Origin: Bradyrhizobium sp. CCGUVB1N3
GTDB lineage: Bacteria; Pseudomonadota; Alphaproteobacteria; Rhizobiales; Xanthobacteraceae
Assembly (NCBI RefSeq): GCF_024199925.1
Contig: NZ_JANADR010000001.1
Location: 4,216,001 to 4,280,000 of the forward strand
DNA length: 64,000 bases
Direction of reading: 5' to 3'
Both the position numbers and the translations under genes were made by a program. The notes under the pieces were generated by a model. It saw nothing but the letters and a program-made list of their open reading frames with translations, searched no databases and had not been told where the DNA came from. This document shows, piece after piece, positions 1 through 8,617 of the stretch. Numbering within the stretch: position 1 is the stretch's first letter; the number at the start of each line of letters is the position of its first letter.

Positions 1-185
1 AGCTCTATGTCCTTGATCTCCTGCGCCCAGATGGTTGGGAAACCGCTGACCGCATCCGAGCCAGCGGCCGCGCCGGCAACCACCGCCGCACCCTTCAACA
101 GCGTGCGCCGGCTCAGCTTTTTCGACTCCCTGTCCTTCGTTCCGGCCTGGTCAGCGCCGAAATTCCCCTTATTCCTGTCAGGCAT
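1..185 (-). CDS. Extracellular solute-binding protein, Tat-exported (N-terminal fragment)
   Basis: Only the first 61 or so codons are inside the window; the gene runs off the left edge. The start ATG (complement of 183-185) is preceded by GAGG about 7 bases upstream. The protein opens with a polar stretch, then SRRTLLKGAAVVAGAAAG, a twin-arginine motif followed by a hydrophobic alanine-rich segment, and then FPTIWAQEIKDIEL, an exported-domain start common in family 1 (spermidine/putrescine-type) ABC binding proteins of bradyrhizobia. The signal peptide is seen directly; the ABC role is inferred from the FPTIWAQ-type cleavage region and is not provable from this fragment. It is divergent from the GH79 gene across about 220 bases that must hold both promoters. 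Confidence 0.6.
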   Translation of the reverse strand, partial: MPDRNKGNFGADQAGTKDRESKKLSRRTLLKGAAVVAGAAAGSDAVSGFPTIWAQEIKDIE

Positions 186-409
186 GGCAACCCTCGTTGG
201 TTACGATGAACTCTCTCGCCGATCGTCCGTGATCGGTGCGGATGTGATCAGTTGCGCGTGAGGCTATTGACCGGATTTCGCGAAGTAAAATTGGAAGTAA
301 AAATTCGCGATATAAACGGGACTAATGGTTTGCACCGATGCATGTGGATTTGGCAGCGCGCATAAGAAGGCGCCAGAGCGTGTATACAAAGCGACGGGTT
401 GAACGGAGC

Positions 410-1936
410 ATGCGGCCTTGCGCGACGCGCGCGTTTTGCGTCGGGCTGCTCGTCGCGACGACATGCCACGCGCCTTGTGCGAGCGAGTCTTCGCTCGAGC
501 CCGCGCGCATGACGGCAATCGGCACGATCGACGCTCGCTTTCAATCCTACAATGTCGAGATGGTCGAAGTGACGGGCGGCCGCTTCTGGACGCCGTACGC
601 CGGACGCTCCAATGCGCAGATCGCGCGCGACCGCTACAGCTACAGGCCGCCGATCGATCTCGCCAACACGCGGCTACGCAAACTCGCTGCCGCTCTTGGC
701 CCGGCCTACATGCGCGTCAGCGGCACCTGGGCGAACGCGACGTTTTTTGCCGATACTGACAACGCGCCGGCCGCACCGCCTCCCGGTTTCGACTCCGTGC
801 TGAGCCGCGCGCAGTGGCGCGGTGTCGTCGACTTTGCACGCGCGGTGGATGCGGAGATCATGACGTCCTTTGCCATCAGTACGGGCGGCCGCAGTGCAGA
901 CGGCCGTTGGATGCCCGACCAGGCGCAACAGCTTCTCGCCTTCACCCAGTCACTTGGTAGCCACGTCGCAGCCGCCGAATTCATGAACGAGCCGACGCTC
1001 GCGGCAACGAACGGCGCGCCGCCGGGCTATGGTGCAAAGGCCTATGGCCGCGACTTCGCGATCTTCCGCGCGTGGATGCGCCAGCATGCACCTGACACGC
1101 TGATCGTCGGCCCCGGCTCCGTCGGCGACTCATCTTCGCCATCAACCGATGGCATCCGGACCCGCGATCTGCTCGCCGCATCCGGCCACGACCTCGATCG
1201 CTTCTCTTATCATCACTACAACACGCTCTCGCCGCGCTGCGGCGTCCGCAACGATCCGGCGCGAGCGCTGTCGGCGGATTGGCTCGCACGCACCGATCGC
1301 ACGCTTTCGGTCTACCGCGGCTTGCGCGACGAATTCGAGCCTGGCACACCGATCTGGTTGACCGAGACGGCCGATGCCGCCTGCGGCGGCAATCGCTGGG
1401 ACGCGACCTTCCTCGACACGTTCCGCTATCTCGACCAGCTCGGACGGCTCGCGAAGGCAGGCGTGCAGGTAGTGATGCACAACACGCTTGCCGCAAGCGA
1501 CTACGGCCTGCTCGACGAGGCGACGTTTCGCCCGCGACCGAACTACTGGGGTGCGCTGCTATGGCATCGCCTGATGGGAACGACCGTGCTCGACGCCGGT
1601 GTGAGCAGCACGCCCGACCTTCGCCTGTATGCGCATTGCCATCCCAGGACGCCGGGCAACGTGTCCATCCTCGCGATCAACACATCGCGGACCGAGTCAC
1701 GCAGCATGAAGCTGCCGATTGCATCGGAGCGCTACACGCTGGATGCGATGCCGCTCCAAAGCTCGACCGTGCGATTGAACGGAAGGACACTCGAGCTCGA
1801 CGTCAACGACGTCTTTCCCCTGCTCGAAGCGCGCACGACGCCGGCCGGGACAATTCTCTTGGCACCGGCCACCATCACCTTCCTGGTGATGTCGGACGCT
1901 GCCAACCCTGCCTGCCGATGGCCGTATGAACTTTGA
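410..1936 (+). CDS. Secreted glycoside hydrolase family 79 (heparanase-like) protein
   Basis: A TIM-barrel retaining glycosidase of the heparanase/beta-glucuronidase type is the best match. The probable acid/base is Glu194 in AEFMNEP and the probable nucleophile is Glu319 in WLTETADAACGG; this NEP plus TE-x-A-x-x-x-GG pairing is the GH79 pattern. A C-terminal beta-rich part follows, including the SILAINTS stretch typical of the side domain. I chose the ATG at 410 because it places a signal peptide (ATRAFCVGLLVATTCHAPCAS) at the very N terminus; an in-frame ATG at 338 would add 24 basic residues in front. The product should act in the periplasm or outside the cell. Substrate is unknown; glucuronoside cleavage would fit the hexuronate genes near 35-42 kb, but they are far apart. 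The gene stands alone. Confidence 0.72.
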   Translation: MRPCATRAFCVGLLVATTCHAPCASESSLEPARMTAIGTIDARFQSYNVEMVEVTGGRFWTPYAGRSNAQIARDRYSYRPPIDLANTRLRKLAAALGPAYMRVSGTWANATFFADTDNAPAAPPPGFDSVLSRAQWRGVVDFARAVDAEIMTSFAISTGGRSADGRWMPDQAQQLLAFTQSLGSHVAAAEFMNEPTLAATNGAPPGYGAKAYGRDFAIFRAWMRQHAPDTLIVGPGSVGDSSSPSTDGIRTRDLLAASGHDLDRFSYHHYNTLSPRCGVRNDPARALSADWLARTDRTLSVYRGLRDEFEPGTPIWLTETADAACGGNRWDATFLDTFRYLDQLGRLAKAGVQVVMHNTLAASDYGLLDEATFRPRPNYWGALLWHRLMGTTVLDAGVSSTPDLRLYAHCHPRTPGNVSILAINTSRTESRSMKLPIASERYTLDAMPLQSSTVRLNGRTLELDVNDVFPLLEARTTPAGTILLAPATITFLVMSDAANPACRWPYEL

Positions 1937-1967
1937 ATTGGATCGAGCGTGAGGTCGCACCTTGCCG

Positions 1968-2090
1968 CATCATTGCGAGGAGCCACCCGGTCCCGCCTTC
2001 GGCGGGCCGGATGACAGGCTCCGCGACGAAGCAACCCAGAGTTTTTTCGCGGAAAGATTCTGGATTGCCTCGCTGCGCTGGCAATGACGG
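1968..2090. repeat. Intergenic palindromic repeat, family A
   Basis: This is an imperfect long inverted repeat whose outer ends are CATTGCGAGG and GGCAATGACGGG. An inner perfect hairpin, CCCGCC-TTC-GGCGGG, lies at 1992-2007, and TCTGGATTGC is near the right arm. The same end sequences recur at 54633-54712 in a cleaner copy, so this is a dispersed family. It sits between two convergent genes and may also terminate transcription. Confidence 0.75.
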
Positions 2091-2129
2091 GTCTGCGGAG
2101 GAAGCACGCACGATGCTTCCGTGAGGCGG

Positions 2130-2831
2130 TCAATTCGCCGCCTGTCTCTCCGCCGGCATGTAGATCTGCGCGTAGCCTTCCTTGATCGCCGAGGTGATGC
2201 GATCGAGCCGCCGGTCGATGTGTTTTTCCAGCACGGAAACGCATGTCGCTTCGTCGCGCGCCTTGAGGCCCTCGACGACGGTGCGATGCTCGGCCTGCGT
2301 GTTGGAGCGGTTGGCGCGGTCCATGTCGATCCAGCGCACGAAGCGAATACGGGCGTTGACGTTGCGCAATACGCGCAGCATCTCGGCATTGTTCGACATC
2401 GCCATCAGCCGCTCGTGAAAGGTCTCGTCCAGCTCGACCAGTTCGACCGACGAACGCTCGCCGGGATCGGGCCCGGTGGCTTCGAGGAATTTGAGCAACG
2501 CGTCGATGTCCTCTTCCCTGGCGCGCTTGATGGCGAGGCGGACCGAGGCGATCTCGATCGACTTGCGCAGTTCGTAGAGATCGAAGATCTCGTGCGCATC
2601 CAGCTCGCGGCAGAAGAAGCCCTTGCCGGGCGTGAAGCGCAGGAACCCCTCGGTGTTCAGGCGATTGAGCGCTTCACGCAGCGGCGTACGACTGACGCCG
2701 AGGCGCTTTGCCAGCTCGCCTTCGTTGAGCCGTTCGCCCGGCTTGAATTCGTAGCTCACGGCCATCGCCTTGAGCTGTTCATAGACGCGATCGACGATGC
2801 TGTCCGAGGCAAGTTCCAGATGCTTGTTCAT
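2130..2831 (-). CDS. GntR-family (FadR/FCD) transcriptional regulator
   Basis: An N-terminal winged helix (ERLNEGELAKRLGVSRTPLREALNRL, roughly residues 33-58) is followed by an all-helical ligand-binding FCD domain. That domain has the usual metal/ligand residues in DETFHERL and the histidines of AEHRTVVEGL and EKHIDRRL. The length of 233 aa is typical. I chose MNKHLEL as start; an upstream in-frame start would overlap the racemase gene. It is the last gene of a minus-strand catabolic cluster, 17 bases after the racemase stop, so it probably senses the substrate of that cluster and controls the promoter near 7600. The effector is not identifiable from sequence. Confidence 0.85.
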   Translation of the reverse strand: MNKHLELASDSIVDRVYEQLKAMAVSYEFKPGERLNEGELAKRLGVSRTPLREALNRLNTEGFLRFTPGKGFFCRELDAHEIFDLYELRKSIEIASVRLAIKRAREEDIDALLKFLEATGPDPGERSSVELVELDETFHERLMAMSNNAEMLRVLRNVNARIRFVRWIDMDRANRSNTQAEHRTVVEGLKARDEATCVSVLEKHIDRRLDRITSAIKEGYAQIYMPAERQAAN

Positions 2832-2848
2832 GGGCAGCTTCTCGACCT

Positions 2849-3592
2849 CTAACCAAACCGGCGCGGCCGCAGTCCGGCATGAAACCACGTGATCATGGAA
2901 TAAATATCATAAACAGGCAGGCCCACCTCCGCCTGCAATGCGGCAGCGTAAGGCGGCATGTTGGTGCATTCAAGCACGATGGCGCCGACATCAGGATGCT
3001 TTGCCACGAGCGCCTTGCCGGCTTCGACCACGTCGCGCTCGGCCTGGGCGATATCCATGTCGTCCTTCTCGGCCTTGATCAGGACGCGGAAGAACTCCTT
3101 GCCGTTTTCGGTGCCGACGAGCGGCGTGTCGAGCGGCACGCCAGCGCCTTCCAGGTGAGCCGGCGACAGCGTCGAGCCCGACACCGTGACGAGGCCGACG
3201 CGCTTGCCGGGCGGCAAGGTCGCCTGCACCCACGGCACCTGCATCAACGATGACGTCGCCACCGGCACGCCAACGGCGGCGGCAAGCTCCTTCTGAAACA
3301 GCGCGAGGAAGCCGCAATTGGTGGTGATGGCTTCGGCGCCCAGCCGCACCAGCTCCTTCGCCGCTTCGATAAAGTCCGGCAGCAGTCCGGCGGCGCCCTT
3401 CAGCACCACCTTCTCCGGCGAAGCGCCGCTCACCACGCGATAGAGCACCGGGAACGGCCAGGTCGTGCCATTGCCCATGTCACCGGGGATGCGGGGGAAG
3501 CGTGCTTCCAGCATCAGGATGCCGAGCGGCGCGCCATAGAGCGCTTTGCCGCCACGGGCGATACGGGAGGAGGAGTTTTGCGGATTGGTCAT
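2849..3592 (-). CDS. Asp/Glu/hydantoin racemase-superfamily protein
   Basis: A 247-aa protein with the two-cysteine arrangement of the PLP-independent Asp/Glu racemase superfamily: Cys in ITTNCGF and Cys in IVLECTNMPPY. Between them are VGLVTVSGSTL and the glycine-rich turn of the second domain. Family members racemise aspartate, glutamate or hydantoins, or act as maleate isomerases or decarboxylases. Here it follows an FAD D-amino-acid-dehydrogenase-like gene by 9 bases, so interconversion of L- and D-forms of an acidic amino acid or related compound is a reasonable inference. The exact substrate is unknown. No strong ribosome site is visible, which suggests coupling to the upstream gene. 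Confidence 0.75.
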   Translation of the reverse strand: MTNPQNSSSRIARGGKALYGAPLGILMLEARFPRIPGDMGNGTTWPFPVLYRVVSGASPEKVVLKGAAGLLPDFIEAAKELVRLGAEAITTNCGFLALFQKELAAAVGVPVATSSLMQVPWVQATLPPGKRVGLVTVSGSTLSPAHLEGAGVPLDTPLVGTENGKEFFRVLIKAEKDDMDIAQAERDVVEAGKALVAKHPDVGAIVLECTNMPPYAAALQAEVGLPVYDIYSMITWFHAGLRPRRFG

Positions 3593-3601
3593 GATGCGAT
3601 C

Positions 3602-4867
3602 TCAGAGGAAGCGGCTGGGTGCGAACGGTTCGAGCGGAATCTCCGGCGCCTTGCCGCTGACGAGCTGCGCGACGAGGCGGCCGGTGCGGGCGGAGCCGAC
3701 AAGGCCGATATGGCCATGGCCGAACGCATAGACGATATCGCGCGAGGCGCGGGCATAGCCGATGCAGGGACGGCCATCCGGCATGCTCGGGCGGTGGCCG
3801 AGCCATATCTTGATGCGTGAGGCCGGAATGTTTTTCGGCAGCTTCGGAAACATGCTGAAGAGATTGTCGCGCAGGATCTCGGCGCGCCTCCAGTTCGGCT
3901 CGGCATCGAGACCCGCGATTTCGACCGTGCCGGCGGCACGCAGGCCCTTGTTGGTCCAGTTCACGACCATCTTGGCATCGGACGCCATCATCGAGCTGCG
4001 GGGGCCTGATTCCGGGTTCTCGATCATGACGTGATAGCCGCGCTCGGTCTCGAGCGGCAGCGGATCGCCGACGGATGCGGTGAGCAGCTTTGAGCGCGCG
4101 CCGGCTGCGATCACGGCGGCATCGCAGGCGATCTCGCCGCCCTCAGTCAGAACGGCAACGAGCTTGTTGCCGTTGAGCTTGAGGCCGGTCGCCTTGGCGC
4201 GCACCAGTTTTGCGCCACTGGCGAGCGCATGAGTGGCGAGCGCCGCGACATAGGCGCCGGGATCGCGGCAGCGTCCGGCCTCCTCGACCACCACACCGAA
4301 TGTGTAGCGTGGATCAAGCTCAGGCTCGCGCTGGCGCATCTCGTCTGCGGAAAGCTCCAGCCATTCGACGCCGACGCGCTTGCGGATGCGCCAGCCGAGA
4401 TCGCCGTCGAAATTCCCACGCGAAGGGAAGACGTGCATGACGCCGTTGCGTTCGATCAGCTCGGAAACGCCGGCCTCGTCCGCCAGCTTCTTGTGCAGGA
4501 GCGGCGCATCCTTGAGGAGCGCGCGCAGCGCGACCGCCGTTGTCTCGACGCGCGCTTCGGTCCAGCCCGACAGCAGATATTTGATCAGCCAGGGCAAAGC
4601 CTTCGGCAGGTAAGACCAGCGGATCGCGAGCGGACCGAGCGGATCCAGCAGATAGCCCGGCACCTTCTTCCAGATTCCGGGCTCGGCCGGGGGGATCACC
4701 GAATGCGACGACAGCCAGCCGGCATTGCCATAGCTCGCCGCCTGCTCGCCACCGGGCTCGCCCGGATCGATCAGCGTGACACGATGGCCCTCGCGCAGCG
4801 CTTCGATGGCGCTGATCACGCCGACCGCGCCGGCGCCGATGATGGCAATTTGGCGGCCTTCCGACAT
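3602..4867 (-). CDS. FAD-dependent oxidoreductase, D-amino-acid dehydrogenase-like
   Basis: 421 aa, typical of the DadA/glycine-oxidase (DAO) family. The N terminus IAIIGAGAVGVISAIEALREG is the dinucleotide-binding Rossmann motif, followed by the acidic residue in VTLIDPGE. DAO-type features follow, including AAVIAAGARS in the middle and GHGHIGLVGSARTGRLVAQL at the C terminus, where the flavin is closed in. DadA homologues deaminate D-amino acids to 2-oxo acids and pass electrons to the respiratory chain. The ATG overlaps the stop of the upstream ThDP enzyme (ATGA), so the two are translationally coupled. With the racemase downstream, the likely flow is L-form to D-form to 2-oxo acid. Confidence 0.82.
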   Translation of the reverse strand: MSEGRQIAIIGAGAVGVISAIEALREGHRVTLIDPGEPGGEQAASYGNAGWLSSHSVIPPAEPGIWKKVPGYLLDPLGPLAIRWSYLPKALPWLIKYLLSGWTEARVETTAVALRALLKDAPLLHKKLADEAGVSELIERNGVMHVFPSRGNFDGDLGWRIRKRVGVEWLELSADEMRQREPELDPRYTFGVVVEEAGRCRDPGAYVAALATHALASGAKLVRAKATGLKLNGNKLVAVLTEGGEIACDAAVIAAGARSKLLTASVGDPLPLETERGYHVMIENPESGPRSSMMASDAKMVVNWTNKGLRAAGTVEIAGLDAEPNWRRAEILRDNLFSMFPKLPKNIPASRIKIWLGHRPSMPDGRPCIGYARASRDIVYAFGHGHIGLVGSARTGRLVAQLVSGKAPEIPLEPFAPSRFL

Positions 4868-6531
4868 CAGCGCGACTTCTCCTGTGGCACGAAGTCCTTG
4901 CCGACAGACATGGCACGAGGATCAATAAGGCAATGCAGGATCGACGGCTTGCCCGAAGCGAGTGCGCGCTCGAAGGCCGGCGCAAACTCTTCCGTGCGCT
5001 CGACCCGCTCGCCATGACCACCGAAGGCTTTTGCGTACATCGCAAAGTCCGGGTTCTTGAGCTGCGTGCCGACGACGCGGCCAGGATAGTCGCGCTCCTG
5101 GTGCATGCGGATGGTGCCGTATTGCGCATTGTCGATCACGACGACGATCAGCGCTGCGTCATACTGCACGGCGGTCGCAAACTCCTGGCCGTTCATCAGG
5201 AAGCAGCCGTCGCCGGCAAACGCGACGACGACGCGATCCGGATATTGCCGTTTTGCAAGCACGCCCGCCGGCACGCCATAGCCCATCGAGCCCGAGGTCG
5301 GCGCAAGCTGCGCAGCGAAGGCGTGGAAACGATGATGGCGATGCAGCCAGCCGGCATAGTTGCCGGCGCCGTTGCAGACGATCGCATCCTTCGGCAGCCG
5401 GTCGCGCAGCCAGGTCATGACCTGTCCGTACTGGAACGAGCCCGGCAGCTCGCGCGCGGTCTCGGTCCAGGCAAGATAATCCGCATGCGCCTTGGCCGCT
5501 TCGCCCTTCCAGGCCGGCTGCGCGGCAGGCTTCAGCGTCTCGACGGCGGCGGCGAACGCAGCAGGCGTGGCCTGGATCGCGAGCGTCGGCTGATAGACGC
5601 GGCCGAGTTCTTCCGAGCCCGGATGAACATGGATCAACCTTTGGCTCGGCACGGGAATGTCGAACAGCGAGTAAGACGAGGACGGCATCTCCGACATGCG
5701 GCCGCCAATCAGCAGGATGACATCCGCGCCGGTGATGCGCGCCTTCAGGCTCGCGCTCGGCCCAATGCCGAGATCGCCGGCATAGTGCGAATGATCGGCC
5801 TCGATCAACGACGCGCGGCGGAACGAGGTCGCGACCGGCAGGTCGAACCGCTCGGCGAAGCGCGCGATGCCCTTGGCCGCTTCCGCGGTCCAGCCGGAGC
5901 CACCGAGAACGACGAGCGGGGCCTTTGCGCCCGCAAGCATCGCAGTCAGACGTTCGAGATCGGCCGGCGCCGGCCAGCTCACGGCGGGCTCGACGCGCGG
6001 CGCATCGGCAACCGCCGCCGTCTCGGTCAGCATATTCTCCGGCAGCGCGATCACGACGGGACCGGGGCGGCCCTGCATCGCGACGCGGAACGCGCGCGCG
6101 ACGAGCTCGGGAATGCGATCGGGACGATCGATCTCGACCGCCCACTTCGCCATCGTGCCGAACACCGCCTTGTAGTCGAGCTCCTGAAACGCCTCGCGCT
6201 CTCGCATGCCGGTATCGACCTGGCCGACGAACAGGATCATCGGGGTGGAATCCTGCATCGCGATGTGGACGCCGTGGCTGGCATTGGTCGCACCGGGGCC
6301 GCGGGTGACAAAGCAGATGCCGGGGCGGCCCGTGAGCTTGCCATAGGCTTCCGCCATCATCGCGGCGCCGCCTTCGGCGCGGCAGATCATCACGTCGATC
6401 GAACTGTCATGCAGCGCGTCCAGCGCGGCGAGATAGCTCTCGCCCGGCACGCAGGTGACGCGCTCGACGCCTTGCGCAACCAGCTGGTCGATCAGGATCT
6501 GGCCCCCGGTGCGGGCGTTACGAATGGTCAT
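4867..6531 (-). CDS. Thiamine-diphosphate-dependent enzyme (acetolactate synthase-like)
   Basis: 554 aa with the three-domain fold of the acetolactate synthase/benzoylformate decarboxylase superfamily. The catalytic Glu is in the RAEGGAAMMAEAYGKLTG region; the middle domain holds PLVVLGGSGW; and the ThDP/Mg motif GDGCFLMNGQE runs to VVVIDNAQYG. No regulatory small subunit lies nearby, so a biosynthetic ilvB role is unlikely. In this operon it more probably decarboxylates or carboligates a 2-oxo acid made by the adjacent flavoenzyme. A good ribosome site (GGGAG) precedes the ATG at 6531. Its stop overlaps the next start. Decarboxylase and carboligase cannot be told apart by eye. Confidence 0.8.
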   Translation of the reverse strand: MTIRNARTGGQILIDQLVAQGVERVTCVPGESYLAALDALHDSSIDVMICRAEGGAAMMAEAYGKLTGRPGICFVTRGPGATNASHGVHIAMQDSTPMILFVGQVDTGMREREAFQELDYKAVFGTMAKWAVEIDRPDRIPELVARAFRVAMQGRPGPVVIALPENMLTETAAVADAPRVEPAVSWPAPADLERLTAMLAGAKAPLVVLGGSGWTAEAAKGIARFAERFDLPVATSFRRASLIEADHSHYAGDLGIGPSASLKARITGADVILLIGGRMSEMPSSSYSLFDIPVPSQRLIHVHPGSEELGRVYQPTLAIQATPAAFAAAVETLKPAAQPAWKGEAAKAHADYLAWTETARELPGSFQYGQVMTWLRDRLPKDAIVCNGAGNYAGWLHRHHRFHAFAAQLAPTSGSMGYGVPAGVLAKRQYPDRVVVAFAGDGCFLMNGQEFATAVQYDAALIVVVIDNAQYGTIRMHQERDYPGRVVGTQLKNPDFAMYAKAFGGHGERVERTEEFAPAFERALASGKPSILHCLIDPRAMSVGKDFVPQEKSR

Positions 6532-6676
6532 GACAGCTCCCTGAAAGGCTTTAGCGATGCGCTCGAGTGCGCGTCGGCTTGTTCTGAGGTGGCGTAGGAC
6601 AGGCGGACAGAGCGCGCAAGATCGAAAGGCTTCTCATATCCTGCGCAGGCGTCATGCCCGTCCCCGATGTTTGCAA

Positions 6677-7594
6677 CTACCGGCCAGTGGCGATGATGCG
6701 GCGGCAATGATCGAGCGCCGCACCGATCAGATTGTCGCTCGCTTCCGGCGTACGGAACGCCGAATGCGCCGACAGCGTCACGTTCGCAAGCTTGGTCAGC
6801 GGATGGCCCGCCGGTAGCGGCTCGACCGTGAAGACGTCGAGGCCGGCATGGCCGATGTGGCCCGAGCGAAGCGCCTCGATCATGGCGTCCTCATCGACCA
6901 CCGCGCCACGCGCCGTGTTGATGAGGATGCTGCCCGGACGCATCATCGCGATGCGCTCGCGGGAGAGGAATCCTTTGGTCTCATCGTTGAGCAAAAGATG
7001 CAGCGAAACGACGTGGCTCTCCGCCAGCAGCTTCTCCAGCGCAACGAACTCGACGCCCGGATGCGTCTTCGGCGTCCGGTTCCAGGCGATCATCTTCATG
7101 CCGCAGCCCGCCGCCATGCGCGCGACTTCCGCGGCGATGCCGCCAAAGCCGATCAGGCCGAGCGTCTTGCCGGTGAGCTGGAGGGCGTCGCGGCGCAGCC
7201 AGTTGCCCTCGCGCATGCCGCGATCCATCTCGCCAAAGCCTTTTGCGGAGGCCCACATCAGCGCGATCGCGCATTCGGCGACCGCGGTGTCGCCATAGCC
7301 CTTGATGGTGTGGACAGCGATGCCGTGCTGGCCAAGCTCGTCCGGATTCATGTAGCTGCGCGCGCCGGTGCCGAGGAAGACGACGTGCTTCAGAGCCGCA
7401 CACTTCGCGGCGACCGCCGTCGGCACCGCGGTGTGATCGACGATCATGATCTCCACCCCGTCCAAGAGGCGCGGCAGGTCGTCGGGCGAGATTGCCGGGT
7501 TGCGGTTGATGCCGACCGGGAGGCTGTCCGCACGCAGCAGCTTTTCGGTGACGGCGGCAAGCGTGTCGTTGGCATCGACGAACAGGGCACGCAT
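6677..7594 (-). CDS. D-2-hydroxyacid dehydrogenase (NAD(P)-dependent)
   Basis: A 305-aa member of the D-isomer-specific 2-hydroxyacid dehydrogenase family. The nucleotide-binding turn is LGLIGFGGIAAEVARMA, and the catalytic region has NTARGAVVDEDAM (Arg), VFTVEPLP (Glu) and LSAHSAFRTPEA (His). The His is in SAHSAF rather than the more common THxG. I started at MRALFVDAND (7594); a longer reading would add 43 residues with no family similarity and run into the divergent promoter. It reduces 2-oxo acids or oxidises D-2-hydroxy acids. It is first in a minus-strand series with the ThDP enzyme, flavoenzyme, racemase and GntR regulator, although 145 bases separate it from the next gene and a second promoter there is possible. 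Confidence 0.85.
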   Translation of the reverse strand: MRALFVDANDTLAAVTEKLLRADSLPVGINRNPAISPDDLPRLLDGVEIMIVDHTAVPTAVAAKCAALKHVVFLGTGARSYMNPDELGQHGIAVHTIKGYGDTAVAECAIALMWASAKGFGEMDRGMREGNWLRRDALQLTGKTLGLIGFGGIAAEVARMAAGCGMKMIAWNRTPKTHPGVEFVALEKLLAESHVVSLHLLLNDETKGFLSRERIAMMRPGSILINTARGAVVDEDAMIEALRSGHIGHAGLDVFTVEPLPAGHPLTKLANVTLSAHSAFRTPEASDNLIGAALDHCRRIIATGR

Positions 7595-7704
7595 CGGCTG
7601 ATCTTTCTCTTGACTGAAAATACCGTATTGCATTTTAAGCTGAATACAGAAATAGTCCAGAAGCCGGGTTGGATGTTCAGGGGTAACTGCCCAGGAGAAC
7701 TGCC
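7595..7704. promoter_or_regulatory. Divergent promoter region with candidate inverted repeat
   Basis: These 110 bases separate the divergent hydroxyacid dehydrogenase and binding-protein genes and are much more AT-rich than the surroundings. GTATT at 7625-7629 and AATAC at 7643-7647 form a 23-bp inverted repeat that could bind the GntR regulator of the cluster. This is a candidate only; the arms are short. Confidence 0.4.
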
Positions 7705-8541
7705 ATGAATCGCAGGGACGCACTCACCACCGTTGCCCTCGCCGGCGCTGCGATGGCCGCAGCCACCTCGGCCAAGGCTGACACCGCACCAAGCTCCACC
7801 CTCGACCGCATCAAGAAGAGCGGCGTGTTGCGGATCTCGGTCATCGCCGGCCAGGATCCCTATTTCCACAAGGACCTCGCCACCAATCAATGGTCGGGCG
7901 CCTGCATCGACATGGCGAACGACATCGCCGGCAAGCTCGGCGCCAAGGTCGAAACGCTGGAATCGACCTGGGGCAACCAGATCCTCGACCTTCAGGCCGA
8001 GAAGATCGACCTCGCCTTTGCCGTGAACCCGACGCCCGAGCGCGCACTGGTCATCGACTTCTCCTCGCCCATTCTGGTGCACTCCTTCACCGTCATCACC
8101 AAGAAGGGATTTGCCAAGCCGCAGACCTGGGCGGAGATCAACAAGCCCGAGGTCAAGATCGCCGTCGACATCGGCTCGACGCATGAGACGATCGCGCGGC
8201 GCTACTGCCCGAAAGCGACGATCCTCGGCTTCAAGGAGCGCAACGAGGCGATTCTCGCCGTGTCCACCGGACGGGCGGATTGCAACATCTCGCTCGCCGT
8301 GCTTTCGGTCGCGACGCTGAAGAAGAACCCGACGCTCGGCGAGCTTGCGGTGCCACGGCCGCTGCTCACGCTGCCGACCAATCTCGGCATCCGCGCCGAA
8401 GGCGATCGGCGTTACAAGGATTTCCTCAGCGCCTGGGCCGACTACAACCGCGCGCTAGGCCAGACCCGCGAATGGATGCTCAAGGCTTTTGAAACCGTCG
8501 GCCTCAGCGCGGAGGACATTCCGCCCGAGATCCAGTTCTGA
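7705..8541 (+). CDS. Amino-acid ABC transporter substrate-binding protein (family 3)
   Basis: 278 aa. The N terminus MNRRDALTTVALAGAAMAAA is a twin-arginine-like signal peptide with an alanine-rich core, cleaved around AKADTAPS. The mature part has the family 3 pattern: SGVLRISVI start, SGACIDMANDIAGKLG, DLAFAVNPTPERALVIDFSSP (the hinge and ligand-contact region) and the C-terminal lobe with ILAVSTGRADCNIS. Such proteins capture polar amino acids in the periplasm. No permease or ATPase gene lies beside it in this window, so it may feed a transporter encoded elsewhere. Its position, divergent from the D-amino-acid/2-oxo-acid module, suggests it delivers that module's substrate. A GGAG-type ribosome site precedes the ATG. 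Confidence 0.85.
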   Translation: MNRRDALTTVALAGAAMAAATSAKADTAPSSTLDRIKKSGVLRISVIAGQDPYFHKDLATNQWSGACIDMANDIAGKLGAKVETLESTWGNQILDLQAEKIDLAFAVNPTPERALVIDFSSPILVHSFTVITKKGFAKPQTWAEINKPEVKIAVDIGSTHETIARRYCPKATILGFKERNEAILAVSTGRADCNISLAVLSVATLKKNPTLGELAVPRPLLTLPTNLGIRAEGDRRYKDFLSAWADYNRALGQTREWMLKAFETVGLSAEDIPPEIQF

Positions 8542-8617
8542 CGGACGCGCAACGTCCGCGCAGGCATTCAAACCCAGGGCCAGTTTCACCTAGCCCTGCA
8601 CTATCATTTCAATTCCG

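Noticed and set aside
4933..6597. 554-codon open frame antisense to the ThDP enzyme
   Set aside because: Mirrors the real gene almost exactly and has no recognisable motif.
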